From positions 1 to 64,000 of the forward strand of contig NADL03000869.1 of NCBI GenBank assembly GCA_002205965.3: 64,000 nucleotides of DNA. The letters are read 5' to 3'. A program made the position numbers and the translations under genes. This document shows, in pieces, positions 10,990 to 23,799 of this stretch; the first letter of the stretch is position 1; every line of letters begins with the position of its first letter. The notes under the pieces were generated by a model that had not been told where the DNA came from, did not search any database, and worked only from the letters and a program-made list of their open reading frames with translations. The stretch is from Kappaphycus alvarezii (Eukaryota > Rhodophyta > Florideophyceae > Gigartinales > Solieriaceae).

Positions 10990-13900
10990 AAATTGAAACC
11001 CCGTAAATATGAGTTTGCTGCAGCCGCCAATTCAAACTGTGGTAATCAACAATGTGAGATATGTGAAAAGGGGGGCGTGCTACTGGAAAGTGCTTTGGAA
11101 CTATTGAAAAACCTCGTAACAAGCTTTACCTTAAGTACAACGAGAAAAAGAAACATCCAAAGAGTGGAGACCGGAAAAATGATATTGAAAATGGAAGCCC
11201 TGCGAAAAAGGAAAAAGAACATCGCGCATGCATTGCACTTGCAAATGATGCATGCCTTTTAGATCGAACGAGTATGATGCTCGATTCCGGAACGACTGTT
11301 CATATGGCCAACAAAGATGAGAAGCTTACAGACAGGAAACAATGCAATGTAAGAATTTCTTTTGGAGACAGTTCTGATATCAAAGCGACGCATGGTGGGA
11401 TACGGAAGGTTACGTGGTCTGCTAAGAAAACTGATACAGGTGTTCTGTTAAACAATGCCCTCTTTTCCAAAGAACTGGCTATGGATCTATTGTCTGTTCC
11501 AGCATTTGCCCGGATTGGGGTGTGCTCGTTACTTTTGCCCGACTGCGTCCTGCTGTTAGATATCGACAAAAGCTTCAAGCTATTAGGTAGAACTGACGTG
11601 CACAGTGATGGACTCTATTATATAGGGGGAATACAGGAACAAGATTCCCACTTACAAAAAAATGAGCAATCCGCACTAAGGGCCGTAGTCAAAGCAATAG
11701 GAGCTTTTGATGACATTAGCGAATCTCAAAATCTCAAGATTCATCTGGGAGCAGAGAATACCTTAAAACTTCAGAAAAGGATGATGGTAACCTAATCTAT
11801 ATAGCCATTGAGAGCAAAATTGATACGGAAGCAGAAATTGAAATTGATTGTGACTGTGAAAGCATTGGTAACGTAAGTAATTCACTTATATCGTCTCCAC
11901 TCTCAAAATCATCTCGACATTGCGACAGATGGCATCTTACCCTTGGTCGTCAAGGTTCTTCGGCAATTATAAGTAAAATAATCAAGCAAAGCACGTTTTC
12001 AAAGTTATTTACACACTACAAGTGTAAGCCATGCGTCCTCGGGAAATATCGAATGCCCTATCGATGCAGTTCTAAAAATAAAATAATACTAGTAGATACA
12101 AAATAGATACTTCCAAACAAATGAATAATAAATTAACAGAATATAACTGGGAATAAAAATTGAAGTAAAATAAATACTTATTGATCGACATGGATAGTTT
12201 GATGGCTCAAGGCTTGCTGAATCTTTTTAACAGTCTAAGAATATTTATACTGTAGATCAGAGTAGGAAAGCTACAAAGATGATTCCAGAAGTATAATGAA
12301 TTATGCAGACCAAATCAATGCTCAATAATAATTACAGGATAATTCCACAGGTGAGAATTCATTCAAATAATAATTATTTCGGACGATATAGTTCCAGTAA
12401 TTATAACCGCAGAATATAAACCCCAAGTGATAGACAGAAAATGGCTCCACAATTTTTATTACTTTATTCAATATGGAAAACAAATTAAATAGTTTCCCAA
12501 TACTTTCAAAACATTCTTTTCAATTTTCACAACAGAATCACAATTATGGATAAAACAGGTCATTTGCACGTTGATTTTATAGGCCTGATAAAGCAAAATT
12601 TCCCTCATGAAGAGAAATACATTGTTACAATAGTTGATGAGGCTACGAGTTTCGCTTATGCAAAACCCACGCTTGACAAGTCTGATGCATCGCGAGCTCT
12701 TCTGGACCATACAAAATATTTCGAGCGTCAGACAGAATGCTCTGTGAATTCTGTACATTTAGGTGTCGGTAGGGTTTTTGCACACGATCAGAATGTCCTA
12801 AATGTGAATGGATTTAACATAGATCTATATTCGAGCTACACTCCTGCATCAAATGGTCTTGTTGAACGGGCTTAGGGTGTCATTATTAATGCAGCACGCG
12901 CTTCTTTATCCGCGTCAAAAATTCCTCTGGAATTCTGGCCATATGAAGGTAAAACATGCTGTGGACGGTAACAATGTAACCACCCACAGAAAACGGGTAT
13001 ATATACGCATAAGGATTTTTTTGGTATAACTTCTCCATCTGTCAAGCACATGCGTGTCTTTGGGTGCAAAGTGAGCTACTTAGTAGTTTATCCTGGGAAG
13101 AAATAAAATCTCACAAGTTCACCGCCCAAATGGCTAATGGGATCAACATTGGTCATGAGAAAGGGAGGATAAATTAATTATTCTTACCCAACCGAAGGTG
13201 ATCAGGACAAAACTCGTTACGTTCTATGAGGAATAATTTATGGGATTAGGCCAGCTGAAAAATCTAGCCACGAGCACACAGACCCCTCTGCCTAAAAAGA
13301 AACAATAGGGAGAGCGGTGAGAGATTTATGTTGGCTCAGACTCAAATGGTGATAGAGAGTTGCGCTCGGAAGGTCAAATGGTCTGGACTCAAATGACTAC
13401 ACATCCCTCTAAAATTTTCAGGACTGGGAACAAATTACTCTTGACCGTGACGTAGCGCACGAAAGGGGCGAGATTGCATCCAGAGCTATAGTCTACCACG
13501 GTCCATGTTCACAAGCAACGAGCCAAAACTAAATGAAGGAATGTTAAGTGAGGTATGTTACTTCTGGAAACAGACAATCAAGGAAGAACTTGAGATTCTA
13601 GGCATCAGTAAAATTTGGAAACTCCCACCAGAGATCCCATATCCGGCAAAAAAAGCACTTCTGGTGGCATTTATTCTCAAATTGAAACGAAATTTAGAAG
13701 GTCTGCCTGTTCGCTTCAAGGAACGACTTGTTGCCAAGATTAAGCTACAACGCAAGAATGGATCGAATTCTCAACGTATTACGCTCCCTTATTTTGCATT
13801 GGAATGGTCCGTCTGTTGCTGTTTTACCTGCCTCACTTGCCTGGCATCGAAAACAACTAGATGTCAAAGGGGCGTTCTTATATGAAGACCTCCCATTAGA

Positions 13901-14765
13901 TACGCCCGCATAGATCAGACTCACAAATATTAGGGGAATTTATGGGGCTGCTGTAAGCATAACGCGATTGCTTGAGAGTCTTTATGGCCTGAGGAAAGCT
14001 CCTCAAATATGGTACAGTAGGTTGAGAACACGCCTCAAAGAGATTGGCTTTACAGAGCAGCAGATGCACGATTGTGTGTTCTTTTTGAAGTGGAAAACAC
14101 AGAACGTTGTCCTTCTATGTTATGTTCAGCTTTATTTTGAGACCTACCGCTTATCCAGCACATCAAGAATCAACTTCAAAAGACATTCGACGTGGGGATC
14201 TATCTTATTTTCTCGGGTGCACCTCGAGTAAAATGGACAATTCCTTTCACTTTCGCAATATGCTTACATAAAACAGATCATAGAACATACCGGCATGACC
14301 ACAGCGAAGGCTACAGCGTCCCTCGCTTCATACGGGGCACTTACTGTATGGAGCAAAAAAACATTTTTTTCCAAAGGAGAGGGAAACAATTGAACAAACG
14401 AAAAAAATCGGATCCCTTCTATCTATCTTCCAGAACCCAGCAAGATATTTCTACGACTGTGTCATTACGAGGGACGTTTAATGAATCAACTGCCCCATGT
14501 CATTGGAATACTATTAAGTTTGTCATTAATTACTTGCTTGGAACTGTTAACTTCGGCATTATGATTCAAAAAGATTCCGAGAAGGCCTCAATGGAAGTGT
14601 GTTCAGACGCTGACTTGGGTCGTGATGAGGAGCAAAGAAAGTCCCGGTCGGGATTGGTGATCAACTTGAATGGGTCTCCAGTAATTTGGAGTCTAAAAAG
14701 CAGACAAATGTAGCCCCATCGACAGCAGAAGCTAAATGCATAGCTTTATCTTCATGTATTCTATA
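10990..14765 (+). mobile_element. Ty1/copia LTR retrotransposon fossil (family 1), broken
   Basis: This is an old virus-like element on the plus strand with parts in copia order: a zinc-knuckle region near 11,050, an aspartic protease (DSG type) near 11,275-11,560, a GAG-pre-integrase zinc region near 11,900-12,080, the integrase core near 12,545-13,050, reverse transcriptase near 13,500-14,230, and RNase H near 14,500-14,760. Integrase before reverse transcriptase places it in Ty1/copia rather than gypsy. An AT-rich insertion of about 460 bp splits it between the zinc region and the integrase. Matching long terminal repeats were not found at its ends. It is broken, with more than half a dozen breaks, and looks old. 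Confidence 0.85.
12085..12540. other. AT-rich insertion within the copia fossil
   Basis: About 460 bp of sequence that is markedly more AT-rich than the flanking copia coding matter separates the pre-integrase zinc region from the integrase. No open frame, terminal repeat or target duplication was identified, so its class is unknown. Confidence 0.5.
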
Positions 14766-14897
14766 TGTTTCGGGGGAACGTGGTGTGCTAAAAGAATGCA
14801 TTTGGTGAGAAATTCGTACCAAAATACTCCAGGATAACTTGTGGTCAATCAAGTGGACAGTTCCGGAAGAAAAAGCACGAAATAACTTCTTCCAAAG

Positions 14898-14960
14898 AGG
14901 GGAAACCGGTGTGCTCATTTATTATAACAGATATTTTGGCTGAATTCTAGTCAACTGGTT
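14898..14960 (-). mobile_element. LINE 3' tail, subfamily C
   Basis: On plus it reads GGGGAAACCGGTGTGCTCAT, TTATTATAACAGATATTTTGG and a diverged TTCTAGTCAACTGG block, the C-tail order. It lies just past the RNase H end of the copia fossil, so it inserted into or next to it. Confidence 0.55.
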
Positions 14961-17690
14961 TCGAGGAGTATATAATTTCCTTTCCTCACCAATTAGATTA
15001 CCCCATCTCGTGCCAAAAGGGAGAGAAAGAACAAACGCCTTTGCACCCCTTTGATCGGTCTCTTCTTCTATGATAACAGTAATTACCGTAGAATTGCATT
15101 GAATGAGAGCTGTAGCGGGTGTCACTTCAAACACTGCAATCGTAATGGCCGGAGCTACTCCGTTCTGAGGGGAAATTAGAGCGCATGTTTTGGCCTTGCA
15201 TCAGCTCAGATCCCTTGCGCACCACAACGCCTGAAAATAAACATGCTATTTTACGAAAATGAACCACCCAGACTTCTCGTTTTTTGTATGACGTACGAAA
15301 ATGGGATTGTGCTTTCTACGAGATCCAGAAAGGCTGAAAACTAGGAAAGTTTGTGAGGAAGGCACTGCACAACGAAATGGATATAAAAAATCTTAAATCT
15401 ACCTAGAAACATGTAGGGAGATTGCAAAACATAAAGTGCGTTAGAGAAAACCAGTATTGCAGCACGTAACTGCGAGGGAACTGATACCATCCTCAAGGAA
15501 CCATCTGTGTCTCCATTTGCTACCCCATTGAGGGAGTAGATACTGGTTCCATCGAAATGGACGAAAATTTTTGGCTTATGAGAGTGTTACACAGAAAACA
15601 GGCGCGCCTCATATAGGACTTCGAACGTATTGAAACAGGGGGTAGTTCATGGAAGAACCATAAATTATATCCATGTGGCAGTTATGATGAGTAAGAACAT
15701 TGTGGTAGGAATAATTCGCCGAGTAGGAAATTCTCGCAGTCAATTATCTCAGGAAGAAGGTGTTGCAAGCAAAAAGGTGCTACCGTAGTAATTTTGGGGG
15801 GGATAGGTGAGGAGGGATAGGCGGAGAAAGAGGCTAGAAATAAGTCTACTAGGGGCAGAGTATACAACCTATGCTCAGTAAAATATAGATAAGTCAGAAA
15901 CTAATATTCAACTTCGCTAATTTTCAATCTACACTTATGCTTATCTGCTAGCTTACTTAATTTCTCCCAGGGGATGGGGTTTACCCGGGGTTTATAGACT
16001 ATTCGATTAAAACTAAAGTCTTAGCCACACAAAGTATATACCACAAAATGCATACAATAGAATTTTGTAGATGAAAACGACTAACAGGAACTGCTCTCAA
16101 GAAATATTGCTTATATCTACTTCTCATGATAAAAAAGTTTGAGGTCAGAGCTAAAACGTTCCTGCAAAATTTCCAAAACTCCAATCAAAGGCGTAGAATG
16201 GTACATATCCTCCTCAAATATATCATAATCACCCAATAATTACTCATTATATTTTATCTCCTCTTTTCCCCAATCGAGGAGTTCAACATCACGATGATAT
16301 CCTACTGCCACACTTTAAAATACCAACGTTCGTACTCCAACAGCTCCCTTACGGGATCAATTCAGTCCTTTTTGGAACTTTTCGCATCCAAAGCCTGCTC
16401 CTCTTCTTTCCGTGCCTTGTCGAAAAACTGAACATGAAACCACCATTATACGTGTTCTGGATTTAATCTCCTGACTTAGTCTTCGTAGTATGTACGATAA
16501 TTAGTTTTCAGAAAAATAATTTATGCGGCCTGGAGCACTGCCCGATTTTTTGATTATGAAGGATTGGTGGAGGCTATTAATATTGGTGGAAAATAAAGGT
16601 AGAGCGCGGACTACGGTTTTAATGAAAATGTATCCCTTTTTTATATTCCTCGCCTCTGTCCGATAGCGCGTACTATAGCACTTGAGTCTCCTAAAAAAAT
16701 TTCATTCCAGGTATTGAGTCTTTTACTTTTCCGTTGAAGATTATTTAATCCTATCAGAATGAAAATGATGTTTAAGAGATATTTAAAAGTAGATGTTGAT
16801 GTTTTTCAACAGGTATTTGGCGGTCACAGGAACCTTTAAAGCGGTATCTCTACACAGCAAGATGAATGAGGCGTTTGTATATTGTCACTACGCCTCGATT
16901 GCCCCAGATGTTGTCAGTTACGTCGAAAGGAAAAAGATTAGGAGGTATTTTCGTTTGAACGAGGTAACTGAGACTGTTTCTGTACAGCCTACACCTAGAA
17001 ACTTATGATTAATTTTTATTGCAATCATCGTCCTTTCATTCCGTAATACCAACTCCTCGTATACAGTTCTGCCTTATGTAGCCGTATTGCACATAAAACT
17101 CACTCTTCAAGTGGTTCTTTTTATTAATCAAGATAGGTTATTTGTAATACGTTTCGAATTTTTAGAGAAAGAGATTAATTGCCTTCAAGAGATATAATAG
17201 CTGATATCCAGTGAGCCTATTGACAGTTTACATATACATTACGTCAAAAATGAAGCAGAAGCGGGCGGAATTTTACGCTACCAAAAGTAAAGAAGAGTTC
17301 AGAACGCACGTTTCACATGTAGTTATACCCAATGGATATTGAGGGTCGTACAAGTATTATTCATTCTAGTCGTATTACTCTAGATTAAATAATATTGTAT
17401 GTCATTTTTTTCGATTAGGGTTCATAGACGGCCAGATTACGATATTGGAGCCAGTAAATATCCCTGCTCGCTTCCAAGCGGATGGTATACTGTGAAAGGA
17501 GAATTAGTTTGAAGATACACATCAGGAGAAAGGTTTCCACCATTTGATTCCATTATTTCTGCCACACTCCTTTGTTAGCATACGATACTTATTGTCCAGA
17601 GTCAGAGTGTAAGGAGAAGACTTGCTGTATTGTTGTTACGGGTGTGACATTTACATCCATAACAACCATATTACACCCTTCTGTGATGAA
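14961..17690. other. Mostly non-coding, AT-rich stretch
   Basis: No gene or repeat could be supported. A 71-codon open frame at 16,793-17,008 (plus) starts just after a TTTTTCAACAG acceptor-like sequence and has slightly more balanced composition than its surroundings. No family was recognised and it was not called. Confidence 0.45.
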
Positions 17691-17699
17691 AATCACTAC

Positions 17700-18540
17700 C
17701 TCTTTCATACTTAGAGGCATGTTGACCTCTTCTACTTTAAACTAATCATCCTATACTTTCTTTTACAGAAAGAAATCCTAAAAAAACTTTTCTATTTTGA
17801 ATTCAAATTAACTGCATGGCCCCAGTTTCTCTTTTATGCTAGAATATTTGGTCCTTCTATTTTGAAGAGAAAGATTTTAACTAATTGCAGTTTCGATATT
17901 ACAGCAAACAGATTTTTTTTGCCCCGAATTCATGCAAATTCAAAGCCAAAACATCCCTTAATGATTATTTATTTCGACCAAGGCTGCGAACAGTATTGAA
18001 AAATGTTCTTATTGAAAGTGCTATAAAAACATTGTAGAAGGAACACCTCTACTTTCAACAAAAAAAATCAGCTCACCTGCAAGCTACTTTATTTTTAAAT
18101 CAATATGACCTACCTTTGCCCGTCACTTACCATCCGGAACCCAAGTAGATCCCAAGGTCGCATAAAATGTCTGGCTTTGATGGCCAATGGTTCAAATGAC
18201 TACGAGATAAAGCTTAGGGAGATATACTGGTCATATGTTCTAAAGGAGGTTTTCGTCAATTTATGGAGGGGTAGGAGGACCCGTAGGAAAATGAGGCGGA
18301 TGTACAGGGATCCGAATATGGGGATGAATTAGTTTACAGTTGGGAGCCATTGGTGACCAAACGTGGGGAAGTTGCTGAAAGGATCTACGAGGAGAGAGAG
18401 GGTGTGGTAGTAATATTTTTTCTCCTCTGTTGCAAATGAAGCTGAGGTTGAAGGTAATGCGAGGGACTTGGAGGACCTTGATATGTCCGAAGAGGATATC
18501 TATCATTCAGAGCCTCCAGATAAAATTTGAAGAACTACAT
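17700..18540. repeat. Unidentified dispersed repeat R3, copy 2
   Basis: This shares ordered blocks with 22,790-23,790 over its full length, including GAATTCATGCAAATTCAAAG, an AGATTTGATGGCT/GTCTGGCTTTGATGGC block and a GAGGCGGATGT-GAGGGAT block. The left half has residual coding character on the minus strand. The right half (about 18,150-18,540) has it on plus, with an acidic, Glu-rich frame. That would be a divergent two-gene element or two merged repeats. The family is not recognised. Confidence 0.5.
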
Positions 18541-18559
18541 GGGCCAGACAAGCTTTTAT

Positions 18560-21500
18560 ATATTATACAACGAGTTAACTGTTCTTTTTGTAGATTTCAG
18601 TACTATTAAATATATTCAATATTTAATATTAGAGTTATTTAATGTATGAGTCAAAGAAGAAATTTCTTAGAGAATCAAATTGGCTCTATTAAAACAATGA
18701 ATATTATACTTGTTCTCTTTTTGAGATTTAAAAGCGACAATTCATACTTGAATCCATCTTCAGACTTTTTCCGAGCCTTTACTGCGACATTTCGATGATA
18801 ATAGCTATTCACAATATTTTGAAAATAACAGCGAAAATTTGTTCTTTTCGGTAATCTTTTCTAATACAAACGACGCAATCAACCGAAAAAGAAGGACATG
18901 AAAATGTTTTATGCAATTCTCGGCACCACATTGAGAAATTAGGAACAATTAAGCAACTGATATGTGAAAAAAATGAAAACTTTGATGGTAAAATGATAAT
19001 TAGAACCGCATTGATAAAAAGATTGGTATTAAGGATTCATATTCCAATCATTACTCTTTAATTGAGACGCACAGCAATTATTTTTCGTATGACTACGATC
19101 TATTGACTTTTTAGATGATTTGAGATGTGCCCTGAATTCAATAATAACATCGCACTTCAATGTAAATATCAAACCCCTGTAGCATTTTTTGCATTACATA
19201 TATCTTTTCAAAAGTCTCGAAAATTAAACATTTTTATTTGCCAATTTGTTTCTAATATTTCGTATTAACAACCAAAGATCAAGCTATAAGAATCTAAATC
19301 GAGCGATATTATATTAAACTTGGTAGATATATTGTAGAAAATAGAAAAAATATAACAGGGGTTGCTTACACATGAGAATTATTCTTAATATTTTAAGATT
19401 ACTTATTCATTAATACGCCATACAAAAAATTTAATAAATTCAAAATTAGAGTTTTCAAATACTTCACAAATTTACAAAGAGCCCCAAATTCTTCGAAACC
19501 TGCTAAAATTAAGAGATTGATTTAGACTTTTCAAAAACGTCTCAGAGGTGTTACTATAGTGAAAAGATTAAATTTTCATGTCACGGCCACGCTACTTCTA
19601 TAGATAATTATGTAAAGTTTTAACTAAATTACTACCATCATTTAATTTTTGACACGACAGAAAGGCCAAAGACATCTTAAATATATTTAATTATACTTCA
19701 GTATGTCATTTTTTCCCTTTACCTTTTTCTCCGCACTTCGATTGGAAATTATTCTCAGAAGCTCTTTTAACAAATTTTAACGCTCTTACTTGCTTTCCCA
19801 ACAAAACTCTGCTGCACAGTATTGGGAGAGAAAAAGGTCGCACTGTTTGCTAATTGATCAAAATATTCATCCTTACTACTATTACTAGACATAAATCACT
19901 GTGAGGAGCATATTGAGAGAAAGTTTTATATGTTATATTTTTTAGGAGCTCCATGAAAAGAATAAAGACTGCAAAAATAATATTCTGATCGATTCTAATT
20001 ATTTTCATCTTGGGAGAGGAGGTAATGAAATTTTATATTCAACGTTTTTAATACAGTCGAAAATCTTATCGCTAAAAACCGCTTAAGTCTTATCGGAAAC
20101 ACCTCTGCGCCTGTTAATGACCACTTTAATTTTTTTTGGCATAAATAATTCTGCAAATTATTTCCGCAGATGAGCTAATATGTTTTTTTCTGGTATCATT
20201 GTGAAGTTTAGTTCAGATAATATGCTTTTTATGAGCTTCTTAAATTCCTGATTTGTACAATTTACTGCAGTGCTGTAACAAAAAATCTTACACGTACCGA
20301 AATACAGGATTTAATGGTGTTTCCTAATATAATCAGATAACGGAACTGCAAAGATCTGAATAATTTAATCCAATTGTTTATTTATAGTTAAAGAGTCTCG
20401 TTTTATCGTATTAAGGTTCTAAAACTCACATAAAGTGTTTTCACAGATGGATGTAATGAGATGCCAAATTTCGGTTTCCATAGCTTTTGTCAGATTGGCT
20501 TCAGAGGAACGCACTACATATTCCCTTGAACCCATTGAGGATTAGAATACTATTAAAAACCTTATAAATGAGCATGAAATGTTTAAAATTTGCGATAGTA
20601 TGAGTCTTAATTGTTTTTAACGCGATTCCAACAAATGCTCAAAAAAGGCACTGTTGTTTTGCACATTATTCGTATTATTTTATTTCTCTCTTGTAATGTT
20701 TTACTGTTAAAAATCCCCTTTGGAGCTAGTAATAAATAAATACAGTCAGTGTAGACCAAAATGAGGTATTTTGAAATTTGGAATGAGAATCTATCATCGG
20801 TCTTACAGTAGTACGTAGTTTAATTGATTTTATTGAGGTAGACGTTAGTCTCATAGGTCTAATAAACAGTATATGCTACGAAGAAGTCACCAAGAGTTAC
20901 GGAACTTATGGTCTAGGTCTTGAATCATATTAATTAAGAGAGCAAAAGTTTCTTACTTAAGTCCCACATGATTTGATGGAGCAAAGGTAGTAGAATTGTG
21001 TTATCTGTAAATTTGAATGCACTAGACATTTTATCATATCTTTCACTTTTTTGTGACAGATTAATGTAAAGATTTATCGAGTGAAATATAGGGTGACCAA
21101 AAATTGACAGGCGTCCAAACTCAAAAATGCGACGAGTATACGGAAAAAGCAAACTAAAGGTCAAAGTATATAAAAGACTCAGAAGTTTGACAAAAACGAT
21201 AATTGATTTATTACAAAATAAACTCGACAAAAATTGGCTTTTTTGAATTTCACTGTTGTCTCAGATCATGTTTCAACCATACTTTACAATTTCCTTCGTG
21301 CATTCATCCGAAATAAAAATTGAATCTGAGTCTTAGTTTGTCAAAAAACATCCTCTTCCACATTTTCGCAGAGAAGATCATTTCAGACCAAAGCTCTGAA
21401 CCTGGCGCACAAATCGTTCCAAATATTCTCTACTTCTTCAATAGCATGTACTTTCATATTAAAATTTGTTGAATTTAGGCAACTATTCAATGTTTGAATA

Positions 21501-22780
21501 ATGAACTTTCTTCAGTCACTGAAATTCTTCAAAACTTCCTTCAGAAATTATCAAATATTTTGCTCATTTATCAGAAGTTACTATAAATTGGTTACCAGAT
21601 ATCTCTTAAATAATGAATAATATTATTACAAAATATCTTCACATCCAGACAGTTATAAAAAAGACCTAAAGAATAATCAAAACTTGAACATAATATTAAT
21701 AATGCAGTAAATTTACCAGAACCAATTACAGAAATTTATCGTTCGAAAGAGAATTTTTATATGTTCCGGGACTGGTAGCATCTGGCTGTCTTATCTTCGC
21801 TTACCTTAACCATGATTTTATTTACTTATTTATACAGATCAAACTGCCTCTTTTTGTACTCATAACAGGCCAGATAACACCCTACTTTGTGTATTTTACC
21901 ACCGACTACATCGAAAATGGGAAAAATTTGGGGTTTTCAACTAATAAGAAATATCGGAAGGCAATAAATGAGATGAAAAGGGGCAGAACTGAGTATTGAA
22001 GGTTCTGAAAATGAGAACGGTTCAGGTGGGGATACCTCAACAGAGTCTTATAAAGATTTTCGTGATCTCTTTACTTTTTATTGATTAAGTTTCATTCTAG
22101 AATCGGTACGCTGCCAGAGGAGGCAGGATTTGAGTCCATCAAATATGCAATGTAAAGAATCCAATTGAGCACTCGTTACTTATATAAGTAATGTTTCACG
22201 CTACTGCAAGGAAATAAAGGACGAGGAAAGATATACATACTGCGCTTTGAGAATTATATTTTGCTTTCGATATTTGAAATTCTTTGGGAAGGTTCTAAGC
22301 CCTTAATGAGATCTTCGTCTCAAACTGTACCCCAAAAATTATATATCAGGAGAAATTAAGAAGCTAGTTGGTTAATTATTTCACCATCTGATTCATTGTC
22401 ATATCTTTGTTTTCTGAGGTTTTGATTTCCTCTCTTCCAAATAATTCTTGCTGGATCTCTTGCTCTCTTGTTATGTAAAACTTTTTTTCTTGCCGGATTG
22501 ATACTAGCGGGGAAAGCTTAGTTCAAAACTGATCATCCCATCATTCCTCTAACCAAAGACCTAGCGTAAATATTTTTGGCCAGTACACCATTTCCAAAAA
22601 ATAATTACTCAGCATGATAGATATTGATTCTCTAGGAATATTTTATGCAAACACATTTTGAGAAAGATTTAGACCTACATTATCTGAAATCTACATTTCG
22701 AAGATCTCAGCACTTACTGCCAATATCGCCCAGTTCCTCTCTCTTTTGAGCGGCGCTGTCGCTAACAATATTTCGAATGC
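18560..22780. other. AT-rich gene desert
   Basis: No coding region, RNA gene or dispersed repeat was supported. Open frames are short and AT-driven. Confidence 0.55.
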
Positions 22781-22789
22781 CTTTATTCA

Positions 22790-23790
22790 AGGTATCTGTT
22801 GATACGAAACCTGCCTTTTCCCCGAATTCTTTTTCTTAATCAAAAAGTCCATCCTTTACCTCTTCTACTTCAAATCAAGTGTCCATTTTGTTCTTCCAGC
22901 AATCTCATTCCAAAAAGTCCTTTTCAATTATGAATCCAAAAATTAATGTACAACTAAATTTTCTATTGTATGCTTGAAAATCTAGCCCTCCTTTTCGAAA
23001 AAAATCGTTCTACCCGTGATCTTCTTGGTCCTTCATATTCAGCCCCGCGACTTATCAAGTACATTTTCCATTATTGACCACAGTGCAAGCAAATTCAAAG
23101 CCGAAACATCGCCTCCCTTATATTTGTTTCGAACAAGGTCGTGAAAGTTATCGACGGCATTCATCCATTCAAAGAGCGAGAGCAACGTTGTTGAATTAAT
23201 CCCTCTGCCATCAGCCACTACATTGGGTCACTAGCAAACTGCAATACTTTCTCATCTAAATGACCAGCTTCCGCATATCCTTCACCATTGCTAAATAAAC
23301 CAGAGCCCTCAGTCACATCAGCGGTCAAGATTTGATGGCTTCTGGGCCGACTGGCTACGAGAACCACCACAGAAAAATTATACGGGAAAGCGCTCAAGAG
23401 CGAATTCATGGTCAATTTGTGGAGGAGTCGAAGAGGGTAAAGGAGCCGAAGTAGACTGAGGCGGATGTGGAGGGATATGAGAATGAGGATGACTGAGTGG
23501 ACCCTAGGAAGCCATTTATTTTAACCCGTGAGAGAGTTGATATGGGGAACGGAGGGGAGAGTGAGGGTGTGATCATAATATTATACTCCTCTTTTGTAAA
23601 TTGGGCGGCGGTTATTGGTCGTAAAGAGGTATTGTACGATCTTCATATGTCAGAGGAGGCTGTCTGTCATTCTGGGCCGTCCGGTAGCGTTTATAAAAAT
23701 TTAATTGGAAGCAATGAAAGTTTAGAGGATTTATTTGGGTCTGCTACCGCCGAAGAAGATTGTAAGTAGTAGTTACATAAATTTATCCTA
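22790..23790. repeat. Unidentified dispersed repeat R3, copy 3
   Basis: This is the longest R3 copy seen. The minus strand near 23,040-23,200 has an open block reading NAVDNFHDLVRNKYKGGDVS. Related but more broken blocks occur in copies 1 and 2, which suggests descent from a protein-coding gene. The plus strand at 23,497-23,769 has a 90-codon frame in the part that matches the acidic frame of copy 2. Copies are diverged and carry different interruptions, so the repeat is old. A transposon origin is inferred from copy number only. Confidence 0.5.
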
Positions 23791-23799
23791 GGAGTACCT

